NCBI GenBank assembly: GCA_963781805.1
Contig: CAWAHF010000004.1
Span: 3,906,001-3,970,000 of the forward strand
Reading direction: 5' to 3'
Origin: JAFGPL01 sp963781805
GTDB taxonomy: Bacteria; Bacteroidota; Bacteroidia; Bacteroidales; UBA10428
Length of the DNA: 64,000 nt
Under the pieces are notes generated by a model that ran no database searches, was not told the DNA's origin, and was given only the letters and a program-made list of their open reading frames with translations. Positions 26,674 through 35,387 of this stretch are shown here, piece by piece. Position numbers and translations under genes: made by a program. Positions within the stretch are counted from its first letter, which is position 1, and each line of letters starts with the position of its first letter.

Positions 26674-27099
26674 TTAGCGGTTGGCAATTATTGATTTTAT
26701 ATATGATTCTGGTGTCAAAACACCAATTTCACTTTTATTAAAATCCTTTAAGTTTCGTGTCAGAATTACATCTATTTCTCCATTTTTCATTGCAGCAAAA
26801 TTCTGTAAACCATCTTCAAAATCTTTAAACCCTGAATTGAGTGCATTACTGACAACTTCTTTATCCATCAATAAGACATCAGTTATCATAAGTAATTGTT
26901 TAAGGTTTTCAATCACTTTGTCATGTCTGGCAGTCTGTCTAAGTAGATAATAAACATTACTATAAATTACAGGCGTCACGTATCCTTTGATTTGATTACT
27001 CTCACAAAGCCCAATTACTTGGGATGCATATTCCGCAAATGGTTGTCTGTCAAAAAAGAAGTCTAAAATTACATCGGTGTCAATTAGTACTTTATCCAT
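26674..27099 (-). CDS. PIN-domain ribonuclease toxin (VapC-like)
   Basis: A 141-residue PIN protein: VLIDTDVILDFFFDRQPF at the start (first acidic residue D7), an acidic DFEDGLQ stretch in the middle, and VILTRNLKDFNKSEIGVLTPESYI near the end. These give the metal-binding acidic cluster of PIN RNases. It starts one base before the stop of the upstream antitoxin-like gene. Its own TAA lies inside the attC right core. Likely role: stabilising toxin of a cassette array. Confidence 0.85.
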   Translation of the reverse strand: MDKVLIDTDVILDFFFDRQPFAEYASQVIGLCESNQIKGYVTPVIYSNVYYLLRQTARHDKVIENLKQLLMITDVLLMDKEVVSNALNSGFKDFEDGLQNFAAMKNGEIDVILTRNLKDFNKSEIGVLTPESYIKSIIANR

Positions 27100-27348
27100 C
27101 TATAAGTATTTTTCAGATAATCCTTTTGATAACTCCTTTTTATAATCAAAATCTTTAGTTGCTTTAAATGCTCCTCTCAAGGATGACGTGATAGGTGTAG
27201 AATCTATCACCTTTGTATTGTCTTCTTTAATCATTACTTTAAGATAATTTTCGATAATATCAGAAAGGCTCCTTCCTTTGTCTTTTGCATATTTCTTTGC
27301 TTTATCAATCAAAGAGTGCTCAATTGTCAATGTCAATTTAGAATTCAT
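27100..27348 (-). CDS. DUF6364-type antitoxin
   Basis: An 82-residue protein starting MNSKLTLTIEHSLIDKAKKYAKDKGRSLSDIIENYLKVM, a ribbon-helix-helix-like DNA-binding pattern typical of DUF6364 antitoxins. The C-terminal part is charged and probably wraps around the PIN toxin. First gene of the pair; it would repress the operon with the toxin. Confidence 0.8.
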   Translation of the reverse strand: MNSKLTLTIEHSLIDKAKKYAKDKGRSLSDIIENYLKVMIKEDNTKVIDSTPITSSLRGAFKATKDFDYKKELSKGLSEKYL

Positions 27349-27444
27349 AACACGCCGATTTAATAATCAATTCATACGTGCAAAATTACTATAAATTATC
27401 AATCCGTGCAAATTATTATCATATTACACGTGTCATTTTTGCTT

Positions 27445-27578
27445 ACCGCTAACGTGCTGCAATATGGCAAGTGGCGGTTTGCGGAGTGCGTCTGTATCCA
27501 CCGTTGAAAATGTTTGAAGCGGGCTGTAATGCCCTAATTTACTACTTTCCCCGCCATTTGCTATATTGTGTGTTGAAC
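27445..27578 (-). repeat. attC site with IS91-type target core
   Basis: Left core ACCGCTAAC (27445-27453), left arm GCAATATGGCAAGTGGCGG, right arm CCCGCCATTTGCTATATTGT, right core GTTGAAC (27572-27578). The arms are nearly the same as in the site at 26551-26681, where the right core is GTTAGCGG. The IS91-like element 2 follows directly. Confidence 0.85.
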
Positions 27579-27658
27579 TAAACCTCACTGGAGTTCGGTG
27601 GTTTTTACGCCACAAAAAACCAGTATATTTGAGGTATTGTTTCATTAATTTATTAATT

Positions 27659-28524
27659 ATGACAAATTTAAAAAAAGATTCGAACAAGAAGTTACACTTC
27701 GTAATTTAAGTCCACGAACGCGAAAAAGTTATTGGTGGCACATTGACAATTTTCAGAAATTTCTTCAAAAGGAACCTGAACAATGTGAAGTAGAAGATCT
27801 TCGCAGTTATTTTCAATGCATGCTTACCGATGGGGTGCATAAGCCCGGTAGTGTGAAAATGGGGTACTACGCCCTTAAATTTCTTTTTACCCAAATCTAT
27901 CATAAAGAATGGGCAGCCGAGTACCTCCCAACACCCAAAACAGCCAAAACCCTTCCGTTGGTGCTTTCTAAAGATGAAGTGTCTGATGTCATCAACGCCA
28001 TACCAAACTTCAAACACCGTACGGTTATTATGTTTATATACTCCACCGGCGCCCGGGTATCGGAGTGTGTCAATATTAAACTCTCCGACATCGACAGCAA
28101 GCGCATGCAGGTGAATATCCAGGAAGGAAAGGGCCTTAAACAAAGAAAAGTGCCGCTTTCACCTGTGCTGCTTTCCATTTTGCGCAAGTATTTCAAAGAA
28201 TATAAGCCACAACATTACCTGTTCGAAGGCGCCGGCGGCAAGGGTACCCACCTGGGTGTTACTGCCGTCCGTGAAATCTGCCAAAAAGCAAGGTTCCGTA
28301 CTCCCCATATCAAAAAGGATTTCACGCCACATACCTTCCGGCATTGCTTTGCTACGCATCTGCTCGAGCAGGGAACTAACCTGCTGGTTATTCAGCGGCT
28401 GATGGGACATGCCGATTTAAGCAACACGCTAAAATACCTTCATGTACAGCAGTTAGGCATTGAGCAGGTTGTTAATCCATTGGATAACTTAAACGGGTTG
28501 GAGGCATTATGCAAAATCAACTGA
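27659..28524 (+). CDS. Tyrosine recombinase of IS91-like element 2, probable frameshift near start
   Basis: The conserved protein runs in one frame from about 27677 (RFEQEVTLRNLSPRTRKSYWWHIDNFQKFLQKEPEQ...) to 28524, but this frame has no ATG before 27820, which would remove half of the core-binding domain. An ATG at 27659 stands in another frame, and a run of seven A (27670-27676) lies between. One slip there joins both parts to give about 288 residues. Catalytic parts are intact: STGARVSECVNIKL, HTFRHCFATHLLEQG, GHADLSNTLKYLHV. It may be a programmed slip, a mutation or an error. Not an integron integrase: the extra IntI patch is missing. Confidence 0.75.
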
Positions 28525-29717
28525 CCATCGCCGATATCCTGAATGAATATGGCGACAGCTATATCAGCAGGAACAATATCAGGGGACAGCAAAAAGGGCT
28601 TATCCACCTGCTGTCGTCTTGCCATACGCATCTTATGGGAAGCCATTTTGAGAAATGTGATCACTGTAACTATCTTGGCAAAGCTTACAACTCCTGCCGA
28701 AACAGGCATTGCCCGACTTGCCAGCAGAAAGATAAACTGGAATGGATGAACAAACGCCTGCAAGAATTATTGCCAGTGGGGTATTACCATTTAGTCTTTA
28801 CTATTCCACATGAGCTGAACCCGCTTTGCCTGAAAAACAAAAAGGTTATGTATAACATCCTTTTCAAAGCAGCTTCGCAGACTTTGCTTGAATTGTCCAG
28901 GGACACCAGACACCTGGGTGCCGACATCGGGCTGGTTACCATCCTTCACACCTGGGGACAAAATATGATGGAACATCCCCACCTGCACTGTATTATGCCT
29001 GCAGGCGGATTGAGCTTCGATAAAAGTCACTGGGTGCACATCAATAAAAAGGATGATTTTTTTATCTACTACAAAGTACTGTCAGCAAAATTTCGTGGAA
29101 AGTACCTCGATTTATTGAAACAGGCACACGACAATGGAAAACTTGAATTTAAAAGGGCACTGGCCCCCCTGGCCGCAAAAAAGAAGTTTGCCGGTTTCAT
29201 CTCCCAACTCTATGCAAAAGAATGGGTAGTAAACATACAGAAGCCTTTTGGCAAACCGGAGAAAGTACTGGAATACCTTTCCCGGTATGTTTTCCGTATA
29301 GCAATTACCGACAGGCGGATCATTGAAATCAAAGACGGTAAAGTGCGCTTCACATGGAAAGATTACCGCACAGGGCTGTTTCGTGAAATGAAACTAGAAA
29401 TCAATGAGTTTATCCGTCGTTTTTTATTACATATATTGCCCCAGGGATTTTATAAAGTTCGATATTATGGCATATTCTCAAGCAGGTACCGTAAGGAAAA
29501 CATCGAACTGGCTAAAAACCTCCTCGAACAAGAAACCATCTGCAAACAGGAGGAAGCTTTTGAAGACGGCCGGTCGGTGTGGGTTAAGCAAGATACCGTA
29601 TGGAATGAAATACTGCAAATCATTTGTAATTTCCGTAGACCTAACTGCCCTCATTGCAAAAAGGGAAGGTTGCGATTTGCCGGCCTGGTGCCCCGTAATC
29701 AATGTGAACCTGGTTAA
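28509..29717 (+). CDS. IS91-family HUH transposase
   Basis: 402 residues; overlaps the recombinase gene by 16 bases. N-terminal zinc-binding domain (CHTHLMGSHFEKCDHCNYLGKAYNSCRNRHCPTC), HUH-like motif in MEHPHLHCIMPAGG, and tyrosine region KVLEYLSRYVFRIAITDRRI. A C-terminal Cys pair (CPHCKKG) is present. Clearly related to, but well diverged from, the transposase at 6481. Confidence 0.88.
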   Translation: MQNQLTIADILNEYGDSYISRNNIRGQQKGLIHLLSSCHTHLMGSHFEKCDHCNYLGKAYNSCRNRHCPTCQQKDKLEWMNKRLQELLPVGYYHLVFTIPHELNPLCLKNKKVMYNILFKAASQTLLELSRDTRHLGADIGLVTILHTWGQNMMEHPHLHCIMPAGGLSFDKSHWVHINKKDDFFIYYKVLSAKFRGKYLDLLKQAHDNGKLEFKRALAPLAAKKKFAGFISQLYAKEWVVNIQKPFGKPEKVLEYLSRYVFRIAITDRRIIEIKDGKVRFTWKDYRTGLFREMKLEINEFIRRFLLHILPQGFYKVRYYGIFSSRYRKENIELAKNLLEQETICKQEEAFEDGRSVWVKQDTVWNEILQIICNFRRPNCPHCKKGRLRFAGLVPRNQCEPG

Positions 29718-29945
29718 GAATTTTAGTTAAAAAGTTCTTTGATATCCTGGTTCATTAAATTGACTGCTGAATTGATATTTAGCCGAACAGGTAATCTATG
29801 TCTTTTGCTGAAACATTTTAAGAGAGAAAAAGCCATTTGGCAAAAGTGTTACCCATAAAATGGTTTAAAATGCAGCAAAAAACCATTGAAAATCTATTCC
29901 CAAATGATTAAATCCCCTTATATAAAATTTTTGATTTACAGCGGC

Positions 29946-30080
29946 TTAGCCCAACAAGATTTAAAACACAATTGAGCGTGCGTTTTCAACTTTTAACCTT
30001 TGATTGAAGGTAGTATCTACTCTAACATACTGCCTCTTTTTTTGGCTCAACTGTGCCTTAAATCCTATATTGTTAGCGGT
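29946..30080 (-). repeat. attC site
   Basis: Left core TTAGCCCAAC (29946-29955), arm GATTTAAAACACAATTGAGC; right arm GCTCAACTGTGCCTTAAATC, right core GTTAGCGGT (30072-30080), continuing to A; this is the exact complement of TACCGCTAAC at 31367-31376. Confidence 0.88.
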
Positions 30081-30105
30081 ATGGCGTTTATGTTTTTGCT
30101 AATTG

Positions 30106-31317
30106 TCATATCGTTGGAAAGTGAAAAAGCATTACTTCAATTTGAATTATTTTTTTTGAATCATCAGGAATTGTGAATTCATAATTAATTGAATGCTCAT
30201 AAGAATCTCTAATGTATCTATGAAAATTAGGATGTTTAGTTATCTCATCTTTTATGGTTTTTACAATAGATGTCATTTCTTTTTGGTCAACAAAGAATAT
30301 TAGCGCTGTTTTCGTATCTCTGTGTGTTAAATAACCAAGTAGTTGGTCAATTGCTTCAATTAATTTCTTCTGTCCCTTCCAAAACTTGCATTCAGCCACA
30401 AATATATTGGTCCCATCATTTGAGTATTTAAGTAAAATATCTGTTTTCCCTTTCTTATTGAAAGCTTCTCCAATTCCAGATGTGGATTCGTATCTTGTTT
30501 CCAAAAACAAAAGAAAAATATCTCGTAAATCCTCTTCGTATTTATCCTTGTAAATTGAAGGTTTTCTCTCTATGGCTTTTCCCACATTATAAAGGACTTC
30601 CTTAATATCCTTGTAAACCTCTTCTTGTAAAATCGGAATTTTTTCTTTTGCAACAGTCTTTGTTGTTTCTGTTACAGGTGTTGGTATTGTTTTTTTTGTT
30701 ACAGTAGGAGGAACTAGGTAATCTGTTGATTTTGGATTGACTTTTAGTCCAATTTTTTCCATAAAATCAAACTTTTGAGCTACCACACCTTTTCTATTTT
30801 CTAAATTTTGCTTAATAATGTTTTCAAGTCCGTCATTCCATGGCTTTATTTCTGCATGAATTCGTGGTAGATTTGATTTAAGAGTCCCAATGATTTTATT
30901 TACTTCTGAATTGTAGATATTCTCATCAAGATTAGCAAGAACAATTGTCGCTGAAACATATCCAGAATTAATCGAAACACCCTTATCCAAATAAACAACA
31001 GTAGAAGTTGATGGGTGACAATCGAACAGGTCTTTATTCCCATCAAATGGAATTGTCACATAAATTTCAAAGACCTTTTGCTGGTATGTTTCTCCCCAAT
31101 CATTCTTTCTTTGTCTTTTCGTCTCTTTTGGAGGCGATGGCTTTGGGTCTTTTATCTCTATTGGATTAATTGTAAATTCCTCTTTCAATCTCTCAACTAA
31201 TGAATTAATATTAGTTGAATCCGTTATTTCAAGATTATCAATTTTCTCCATCAACGATTTTCGATATGCGTCAATGTAATTGTTTAAAAAATATTTATTA
31301 AAAAGATTACCCATCAT
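30106..31317 (-). CDS. PD-(D/E)xK nuclease-like protein, probable defence gene
   Basis: A 403-residue soluble protein. The C-terminal third has a restriction-endonuclease-like core: ESTSGIGEAFNKKGKTDILL (D293) and IFVAECKFWKG (E309, K311), followed by QLLGYLTHRDTKTALIFFV. The N-terminal part (about 1-230) has no recognised domain and contains a Pro/Thr-rich linker (about 200-225). The layout is like single-gene nucleases with an unknown sensor. Single gene in its cassette. Target is unknown. Confidence 0.65.
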   Translation of the reverse strand: MMGNLFNKYFLNNYIDAYRKSLMEKIDNLEITDSTNINSLVERLKEEFTINPIEIKDPKPSPPKETKRQRKNDWGETYQQKVFEIYVTIPFDGNKDLFDCHPSTSTVVYLDKGVSINSGYVSATIVLANLDENIYNSEVNKIIGTLKSNLPRIHAEIKPWNDGLENIIKQNLENRKGVVAQKFDFMEKIGLKVNPKSTDYLVPPTVTKKTIPTPVTETTKTVAKEKIPILQEEVYKDIKEVLYNVGKAIERKPSIYKDKYEEDLRDIFLLFLETRYESTSGIGEAFNKKGKTDILLKYSNDGTNIFVAECKFWKGQKKLIEAIDQLLGYLTHRDTKTALIFFVDQKEMTSIVKTIKDEITKHPNFHRYIRDSYEHSINYEFTIPDDSKKIIQIEVMLFHFPTI

Positions 31318-31366
31318 AATTCATGTCTTTTTCTATGTTAAAAATTTGCAGTCTGTTTTTTACGCT

Positions 31367-31502
31367 TACCGCTAACGGTTAGTGTATGATTTCGTAAGGG
31401 ATTGCGGACTTCAAACCTGTCAAATTACACACCAAAATTGATGCGGGAAATAATGCTCGAAAACCTTTGAAACCCTTATGAATTATACACATTGTTGTAC
31501 GC
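31367..31502 (-). repeat. attC site
   Basis: Left core TACCGCTAAC (31367-31376), arm AGTGTATGATTTCGTAAGGG; right arm AACCCTTATGAATTATACAC, right core GTTGTACGC (31494-31502), the exact complement of GCGTACAAC at 35529-35537. Confidence 0.9.
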
Positions 31503-31673
31503 TGGCCTTTATTGTTTCTTAAACTATTTGTCTCATTTTTAACGCACTGGCTCTCAATCCGTGCGTTGGAGCGTGACGGGCTTGAAGGCTCTTTTGGCAT
31601 TTTTGGATTGAGGGCAAGCCCTGTGAGAATGCCAAGTGTGCCTGAAAGCGAAGGGATGGTGAGGGATGGGGTG
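31503..31673. other. Non-coding 3' part of the restriction cassette
   Basis: About 170 bases without a supported gene, with G-rich stretches and small inverted repeats (TTTTGGCATT / AATGCCAA). The motif AGCGAAGGGATGG (31647-31659) has a partner, AGCGAAGGGACGG (35412-35424), at the other end of the same cassette. Confidence 0.4.
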
Positions 31674-31760
31674 CTAATCATATCCTAATTCCTTTCGCAT
31701 TGTTTTTAAAATATCTTCATTCAATGTTTCAAATTGTCGCCAACGAGAATCATGCCCCAT
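31674..31760 (-). CDS. Possible 28-residue small protein
   Basis: ATG at 31760 overlaps the end of the preceding gene by 11 bases and the frame encodes MGHDSRWRQFETLNEDILKT... ending in a Gly-Tyr-Asp. The overlap suggests translational coupling, and the sequence looks coding (charged, helical), but such a short ORF may be chance or a relic of a longer third gene. Confidence 0.3.
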   Translation of the reverse strand: MGHDSRWRQFETLNEDILKTMRKELGYD

Positions 31761-32247
31761 TGTAGTCAATTTCTTCTTGCATTTTTTGTGCATCATTTGT
31801 CTTTAAAGTGCCAAGAACATTTTGAAATTCATTATTAAAATCAGTAGCTAAAAATCTATATTGTTCAATCATTGGTCGAAGTTCTTTGCTACAAACCAGC
31901 AATAAAGTTGATAATTCTTGCCTAAGTATCATTAAAGGTTCAGATGCTTTTTTTACAAATTCCATCAATTTTTCATTGAATTTAATCAACGCATTATTCA
32001 TTTGTTCTTCATCGCCTGTTAGAATTTGTTTATAGAACTCTGTGCTAATTCCATAAATCATATTTGGGTCGGTTCGAACGCTATTCATGAGTTCATCAGC
32101 CTTCTTCATATAACCTGAATAAACTTCGAAACGTCTATCAGACATTTTTTCCTTTTTCTGCAATTTCCGATTTATGAAATACATAAACACACCCCAAGTC
32201 CAACCAAGAAATGCAATAACGATTAAAATGACATCCTTTTTTTCCAT
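31750..32247 (-). CDS. Single-pass membrane protein linked to restriction-methylase
   Basis: A 165-residue protein with one N-terminal transmembrane helix (about 6-26, ILIVIAFLGWTWGVFMYFINR) and a helical cytoplasmic domain (about 35-160) rich in Lys, Glu and Met, likely coiled coil. Its start overlaps the stop of the restriction-methylase gene (TAATG), so both are made together. I do not recognise the family. It may tether or regulate the enzyme at the membrane. Confidence 0.6.
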   Translation of the reverse strand: MEKKDVILIVIAFLGWTWGVFMYFINRKLQKKEKMSDRRFEVYSGYMKKADELMNSVRTDPNMIYGISTEFYKQILTGDEEQMNNALIKFNEKLMEFVKKASEPLMILRQELSTLLLVCSKELRPMIEQYRFLATDFNNEFQNVLGTLKTNDAQKMQEEIDYNGA

Positions 32248-35200
32248 TAAATTGCATCCTCCACAATTTTAATTTCTTTCTCTGTCAGACCATATAATGC
32301 ATAAACCATTTGGTCAATTTCTTTATCAATCTTTTCTATATCTGTTTGTAGGTGATTTATTTCTGTTTTGTTATTATTGAAATAATCTGCCCATTCGTCT
32401 TGTTCAGTGAGTGATAGATTTACTTTTTGTTTTTTAAGTTCAGAAAGTAAAGTTTTAAAATCGAAATCGTAAAAAGAATACAGTTTATTGTTGATTTTTT
32501 CAATTTCGAAGTTGTCTTTTATACGATTAATAAATCGGTTTATTTTCTTTTGAAGTTCTATGTTTAGGTCAATAATATTATCTGCTTTTGAAACGAAAAT
32601 TTGTTGTTCTACAATAGGAATTGACTTTATTGGAAATTGTTTACAGTTTGCAATTAATATTTTTTGAAATAATTCTTTTTCTAAATCAAGAAACTTGTAT
32701 TTGTGGTAATAGGTTATTAAAGTTGAGTTCAATATGGAAAGAATAAATTTCACAAGAAATTCAGGTTTAGGAATAATGCCAAAACCAATTTGAGTAAAAT
32801 AATAGGATTGGTCAGTAAATCCAGCATAAATGCGTGGTGGTTTTCCTGAAACAATTTGCCGAATAATTATTCTTGGCGAAGTGAAAAAACGTTCTTCTCG
32901 CATTGCCCCTAACCAATCACCATATTTAATAAATTCTTCAATTTGTGAACTAACAAAATACCTTGTGATATTACCTCCACTTATTAGTGGTTTATATAAT
33001 TCGTTAATTTTTATTTTAGAATGAAACTCTCTGTTTTGAATTGTCTCTTGAGAATGACCTTGATATTTGTCGTAAGGCGTTATACCCAATGAAAACCCTG
33101 CAATATTACCAAGTTGAAGAGAGTTTCTATCGCATTTTTGAATTATGGAAATATCTGCATCAGTAACATAAATATTGAAATTTGTAGATTCTGATTGCTT
33201 CCAGAAGCTCTTGTTTTGCTTTACCAGTTTTTCATTATCAATGAAATTAATTTTTATATCTTTTGGATAAACTAAAGTGTTTGCAAAAGCATAGTTTTCT
33301 CCTTTTCTAAATTCAAAAATTATAGTTTCAACTTTTGCATCAGGAAAAACATCGTCTGGTAGTTTAATGATAGTGGTAATATCATTAATGAGCAAATTTC
33401 TGATTTTTGAGTATGAAGAATTTACTAAAATTGAATTGGGATTGATAAAGGATAAAAAACCTTTGCTTTTCAATATTGAATGTCCCTTTTCAATAAAAAT
33501 TGAATACAAGTTTATTCTGTTTTCTGTTGTTGAATACTTTTCAAATAACTCTTTAACTATTTCATGTTCTAATCCTTTGATATCAACATAAGGTGGATTT
33601 CCAATTACAACATCAAAACCGCCTTTTGAAAATATTTCAGGAAATTCACTTTGCCAGTTAAATGCTTTATCTCCAGCAACCTCTGGATTGTCAATCAGAG
33701 AATTACCACATTTAATATTGTTGTTTAGTTTGTTTAGTTTCCTGCCTTTTTGAGCAGTTCGTAACCACAGTGATAATTTGGCTATTTCAACGGATTCCTC
33801 GTTTAGGTCAACTCCGTAAATATTTTTTTCGAGAATATCGGTTGTGATGTCAGAAAAAACTAAACCACTTCCAAAAAGCTGTGCTCGTAAATCGTCAATC
33901 TTGCGATGTTCAGCAATTAAAAAGTCTAATGCCTCATTCAAAAATGCTCCCGAGCCACAAGCAGGGTCAATAATGGTTAAACTTAATAGCCAATTGCGAT
34001 AATCAGTTATTTTTTCATCGAGAGCTTTAATAGTATCTTTTTTACGGTTTTTCCGCCCTTTGGCATATTCTTCGTCAACAATACTTAGCTCAGTACGTTT
34101 TTCCTCGCAAAGTTTACCAACCGTATTTTCAACTATATATTTTGTAATATATTTTGGAGTATAAAATATCCCGTCTTTTTTTCGTTTGGTTTTTTCCGTA
34201 TCAACATTCTCGCCTTTTATTTCGGCTTGTACATTTTCAATTTCGCCTAATGAATGTTCAAAAATATGACCAAGAATATTTACATCTACATCAGTTTCAA
34301 AATCGTAGTTGCTTAATGTTAATGTGTGGTTATGAAGGATATCATCGTCAATCGAAATATTATCCAGTATTTCATCGGGTGCAAATAGTCCGCCGTTGTA
34401 TGCAAAAATATCGTATTTCTTGCCTTTGTAACCTGTGTTCATGTAACCGAAATACTTTTTAAATCGGTCGTATAATGGAACATATTCGTCTAATTCATCT
34501 TTTAAAGTCGTCCATTGTTTTACAATCTCGCTGATTGAATTTGGTGGAAGTAATAATCTGTCTTCAGCGAAAAAGATAAACAGAAAACGGTCAAGTAATT
34601 TTTGAGTTTTCTTAAAAAGTAAAAGTTTATCGGTATCAGGATTGTTTTTTACAAGGTTGTTGTAAATCGCTTCTCTGAATTTTGAATAATCAGCATACAG
34701 TTTTTTGGTAATGTTTTCTTCCTGTAAAAGCGATGACTCTTTAATCTTTTGAGGTAATCCATTTAGCAAATTGTCTTTTGCCAAACAAAGCCACATTAAC
34801 GAAAACTGTTCCCGCGTCAGGTTGAATAAATCAAAGTCGATATGGTCAACCGCATTTTGAATATAAAAACGGAGTTTTTCAAAGTTTGAAGTAATTACAT
34901 AAACACATTTCGGATGATGGTTTTTGTACCCGAATGCTTGCGTTTCAATTTTGTCTAAGTCGGTCGTGTCAGTTCCTTTTAATTCAATAACTGCAATAGC
35001 ATCTTCGCCTTTCAAAATCGCCCCGTCAGCTTTCTTGCTGTTGGCAATGTTTTTTAATTCAGTTGTCAGGTTGAAATTGGGTTGCGGATTGAGTGTATAT
35101 TCAAAAATCGAAACGAAAAGTTCCCTCAAAAATCCTTCTTGGAATTGTTCTTCCTTTGCATTCCTAATGTTTTCCTGTATCTCTGAATTACCAAAATAAT

Positions 35201-35288
35201 CTTGAAACTGCTTATATTTCTGGTCAATCAGAACGGAATCTAATTCGTTTAAATATTTTTTCTCTACCGATTTTTGAAACAAACTCAT
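32247..35288 (-). CDS. Eco57I-type (type IIG) restriction endonuclease-methyltransferase
   Basis: A 1013-residue fusion protein. N-terminal nuclease-like motif: KADGAI (D88) ... AVIELKGT (E102, K104). Then a helical spacer (about 150-370), an N6-adenine methyltransferase with GIFYTPKYITKYIV before it, motif I DPACGSGAFL (441-450), and catalytic motif IV NPPY (564-567). The last third (about 690-930) is a target-recognition domain of the TaqI kind, with a helical end. Such enzymes methylate one strand and cut beside the site. It makes up a cassette of nearly 4 kb, unusually large, with a membrane partner. Confidence 0.88.
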   Translation of the reverse strand: MSLFQKSVEKKYLNELDSVLIDQKYKQFQDYFGNSEIQENIRNAKEEQFQEGFLRELFVSIFEYTLNPQPNFNLTTELKNIANSKKADGAILKGEDAIAVIELKGTDTTDLDKIETQAFGYKNHHPKCVYVITSNFEKLRFYIQNAVDHIDFDLFNLTREQFSLMWLCLAKDNLLNGLPQKIKESSLLQEENITKKLYADYSKFREAIYNNLVKNNPDTDKLLLFKKTQKLLDRFLFIFFAEDRLLLPPNSISEIVKQWTTLKDELDEYVPLYDRFKKYFGYMNTGYKGKKYDIFAYNGGLFAPDEILDNISIDDDILHNHTLTLSNYDFETDVDVNILGHIFEHSLGEIENVQAEIKGENVDTEKTKRKKDGIFYTPKYITKYIVENTVGKLCEEKRTELSIVDEEYAKGRKNRKKDTIKALDEKITDYRNWLLSLTIIDPACGSGAFLNEALDFLIAEHRKIDDLRAQLFGSGLVFSDITTDILEKNIYGVDLNEESVEIAKLSLWLRTAQKGRKLNKLNNNIKCGNSLIDNPEVAGDKAFNWQSEFPEIFSKGGFDVVIGNPPYVDIKGLEHEIVKELFEKYSTTENRINLYSIFIEKGHSILKSKGFLSFINPNSILVNSSYSKIRNLLINDITTIIKLPDDVFPDAKVETIIFEFRKGENYAFANTLVYPKDIKINFIDNEKLVKQNKSFWKQSESTNFNIYVTDADISIIQKCDRNSLQLGNIAGFSLGITPYDKYQGHSQETIQNREFHSKIKINELYKPLISGGNITRYFVSSQIEEFIKYGDWLGAMREERFFTSPRIIIRQIVSGKPPRIYAGFTDQSYYFTQIGFGIIPKPEFLVKFILSILNSTLITYYHKYKFLDLEKELFQKILIANCKQFPIKSIPIVEQQIFVSKADNIIDLNIELQKKINRFINRIKDNFEIEKINNKLYSFYDFDFKTLLSELKKQKVNLSLTEQDEWADYFNNNKTEINHLQTDIEKIDKEIDQMVYALYGLTEKEIKIVEDAI

Positions 35289-35387
35289 TTTATCCTTTTA
35301 ATCTAATTTTTAATCCAGTAAATAATTTGCAAAATACAATTTTATCGTCATTTTCAATCTAAAAGTTTCATGCTAATCCGTGTGCGT

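Larger units (their letters stand above)
24322..26681 (-). repeat. attC site split by a group II intron
   Basis: The left core is cut: GGCACA (24322-24327) on one side and CAACG (from 26551) on the other; together they give GGCACACAACG as in the uninterrupted copy at 10669. Left arm GACAATATGGCAAGTGGCGG, right arm CCCGCCATTTGCTATATTGT, right core GTTAGCGGT (26673-26681), the exact complement of ACCGCTAAC at 27445. Confidence 0.88.
27579..29940 (+). mobile_element. IS91-like element 2 with tyrosine recombinase
   Basis: Same layout as element 1 but diverged in sequence: recombinase gene, then an overlapping IS91-type transposase on the plus strand. The left end starts TAAACCTC after GAAC and has a small hairpin. 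The right end is not marked; about 220 bases without a gene (29718-29940) lie between the transposase and the next attC. Confidence 0.7.

Noticed and set aside
25933..26741. ORFs on both strands
   Set aside because: This is domains I-III of the group II intron and the following attC; the ORFs follow from its higher GC content.
5550..28524. The two tyrosine recombinases (5550, 27659) as the integrase of the cassette array
   Set aside because: Both lack the additional patch between the first catalytic Arg and HxxR that defines IntI, both are joined to IS91-type transposases, and both are on the opposite strand inside the array.
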